Assembly (NCBI GenBank): GCA_016297645.1
Contig: JAEDGF010000029.1
Location: forward strand, 1-23,661
DNA length: 23,661 bases
Direction of reading: 5' to 3'
Origin: Clostridiaceae bacterium
GTDB taxonomy: Bacteria > Bacillota > Clostridia > Oscillospirales > Acutalibacteraceae
Made by a program: the position numbers and the translations under genes. Each line of letters starts with the position of its first letter. The stretch's first letter is position 1. Positions 23,609 through 23,661 of this stretch are shown here, piece by piece. The notes under the pieces are model-generated. The model had not been told where the DNA came from. It saw only the letters and a program-made list of their open reading frames with translations, and did not search any database.

Positions 23609-23661
23609 TAGGCTGACGGGATTCAAACCCATGTCGCCCGTCAGTGCCCCTTTTCGGCACT
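23609..23661 (-). other. Second T-arm-like sequence with flanking hairpins at the window edge
   Basis: Read on the minus strand, atggg-tttgaat-cccgt (23632-23616) followed by cagccta (23615-23609) resembles a tRNA T-arm plus acceptor strand, and matches the 3' part of the plus-strand copy at 29-52. The loop has T instead of C at the invariant position 56. An alternative 8-bp pairing (ctgacggg 23613-23620 with cccgtcag 23637-23644) and a terminal hairpin (agtgcc/ggcact, 23643-23661) are also possible. It is not a standard tRNA as seen here. Confidence 0.25.

Overview
The window looks like chromosomal DNA from an uncultured member of the Clostridia, probably Oscillospiraceae/Ruminococcaceae-like. 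The reasons are a base composition near half G+C, strong Shine-Dalgarno sites, sigma-A promoters that all have exactly 17-bp spacers, U-tailed hairpin terminators, and a gene set typical of anaerobic gut Firmicutes. This placement is inference from style and content, not from a marker gene. I see no phage, insertion sequence, CRISPR array or complete RNA gene.

Layout. Positions 243-4210 (minus strand) hold a compact potABCD operon for polyamine import, with its own promoter and terminator. Positions 4494-6170 (minus) hold fhs, formate-tetrahydrofolate ligase, as a separate unit. Positions 6481-12533 (minus) form an envelope-stress-like block: a secreted protein of unknown function, an OmpR-type response regulator, its histidine kinase, and a membrane-anchored HtrA-type protease with a repetitive Tyr/Pro/Gly/Asn-rich N-terminus. 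Positions 12788-13855 (minus) hold galM.

A 326-bp divergent promoter region separates galM from a plus-strand block. That block has an ABC ATPase and a very large FtsX-type permease with a long extracellular coiled coil (14182-18445). It continues with a LURP-one/YxjI-like protein paired with a metallo-beta-lactamase-fold hydrolase (18601-20399), a region of 110-bp tandem repeats (20489-20707), and a CmpB-type membrane protein (20913-21563). The window closes on the minus strand with cysK.

The most interesting item is the cysK leader. A consensus promoter is followed, at the predicted transcription start, by a 6-3-6 palindrome. Next comes an unlisted 25-codon reading frame with a near-ideal Shine-Dalgarno site and a single cysteine codon; its second half folds into two strong overlapping hairpins. 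This has the architecture of a leader-peptide or operator control system for cysteine synthesis, although that function is inference. Secondary items are several tandem repeats (in htrA, between the two-component genes, at the 3' end of cysK, at 20489-20707) and two T-arm-like sequences ending in the same bases, in opposite orientations, at the two edges of the window.
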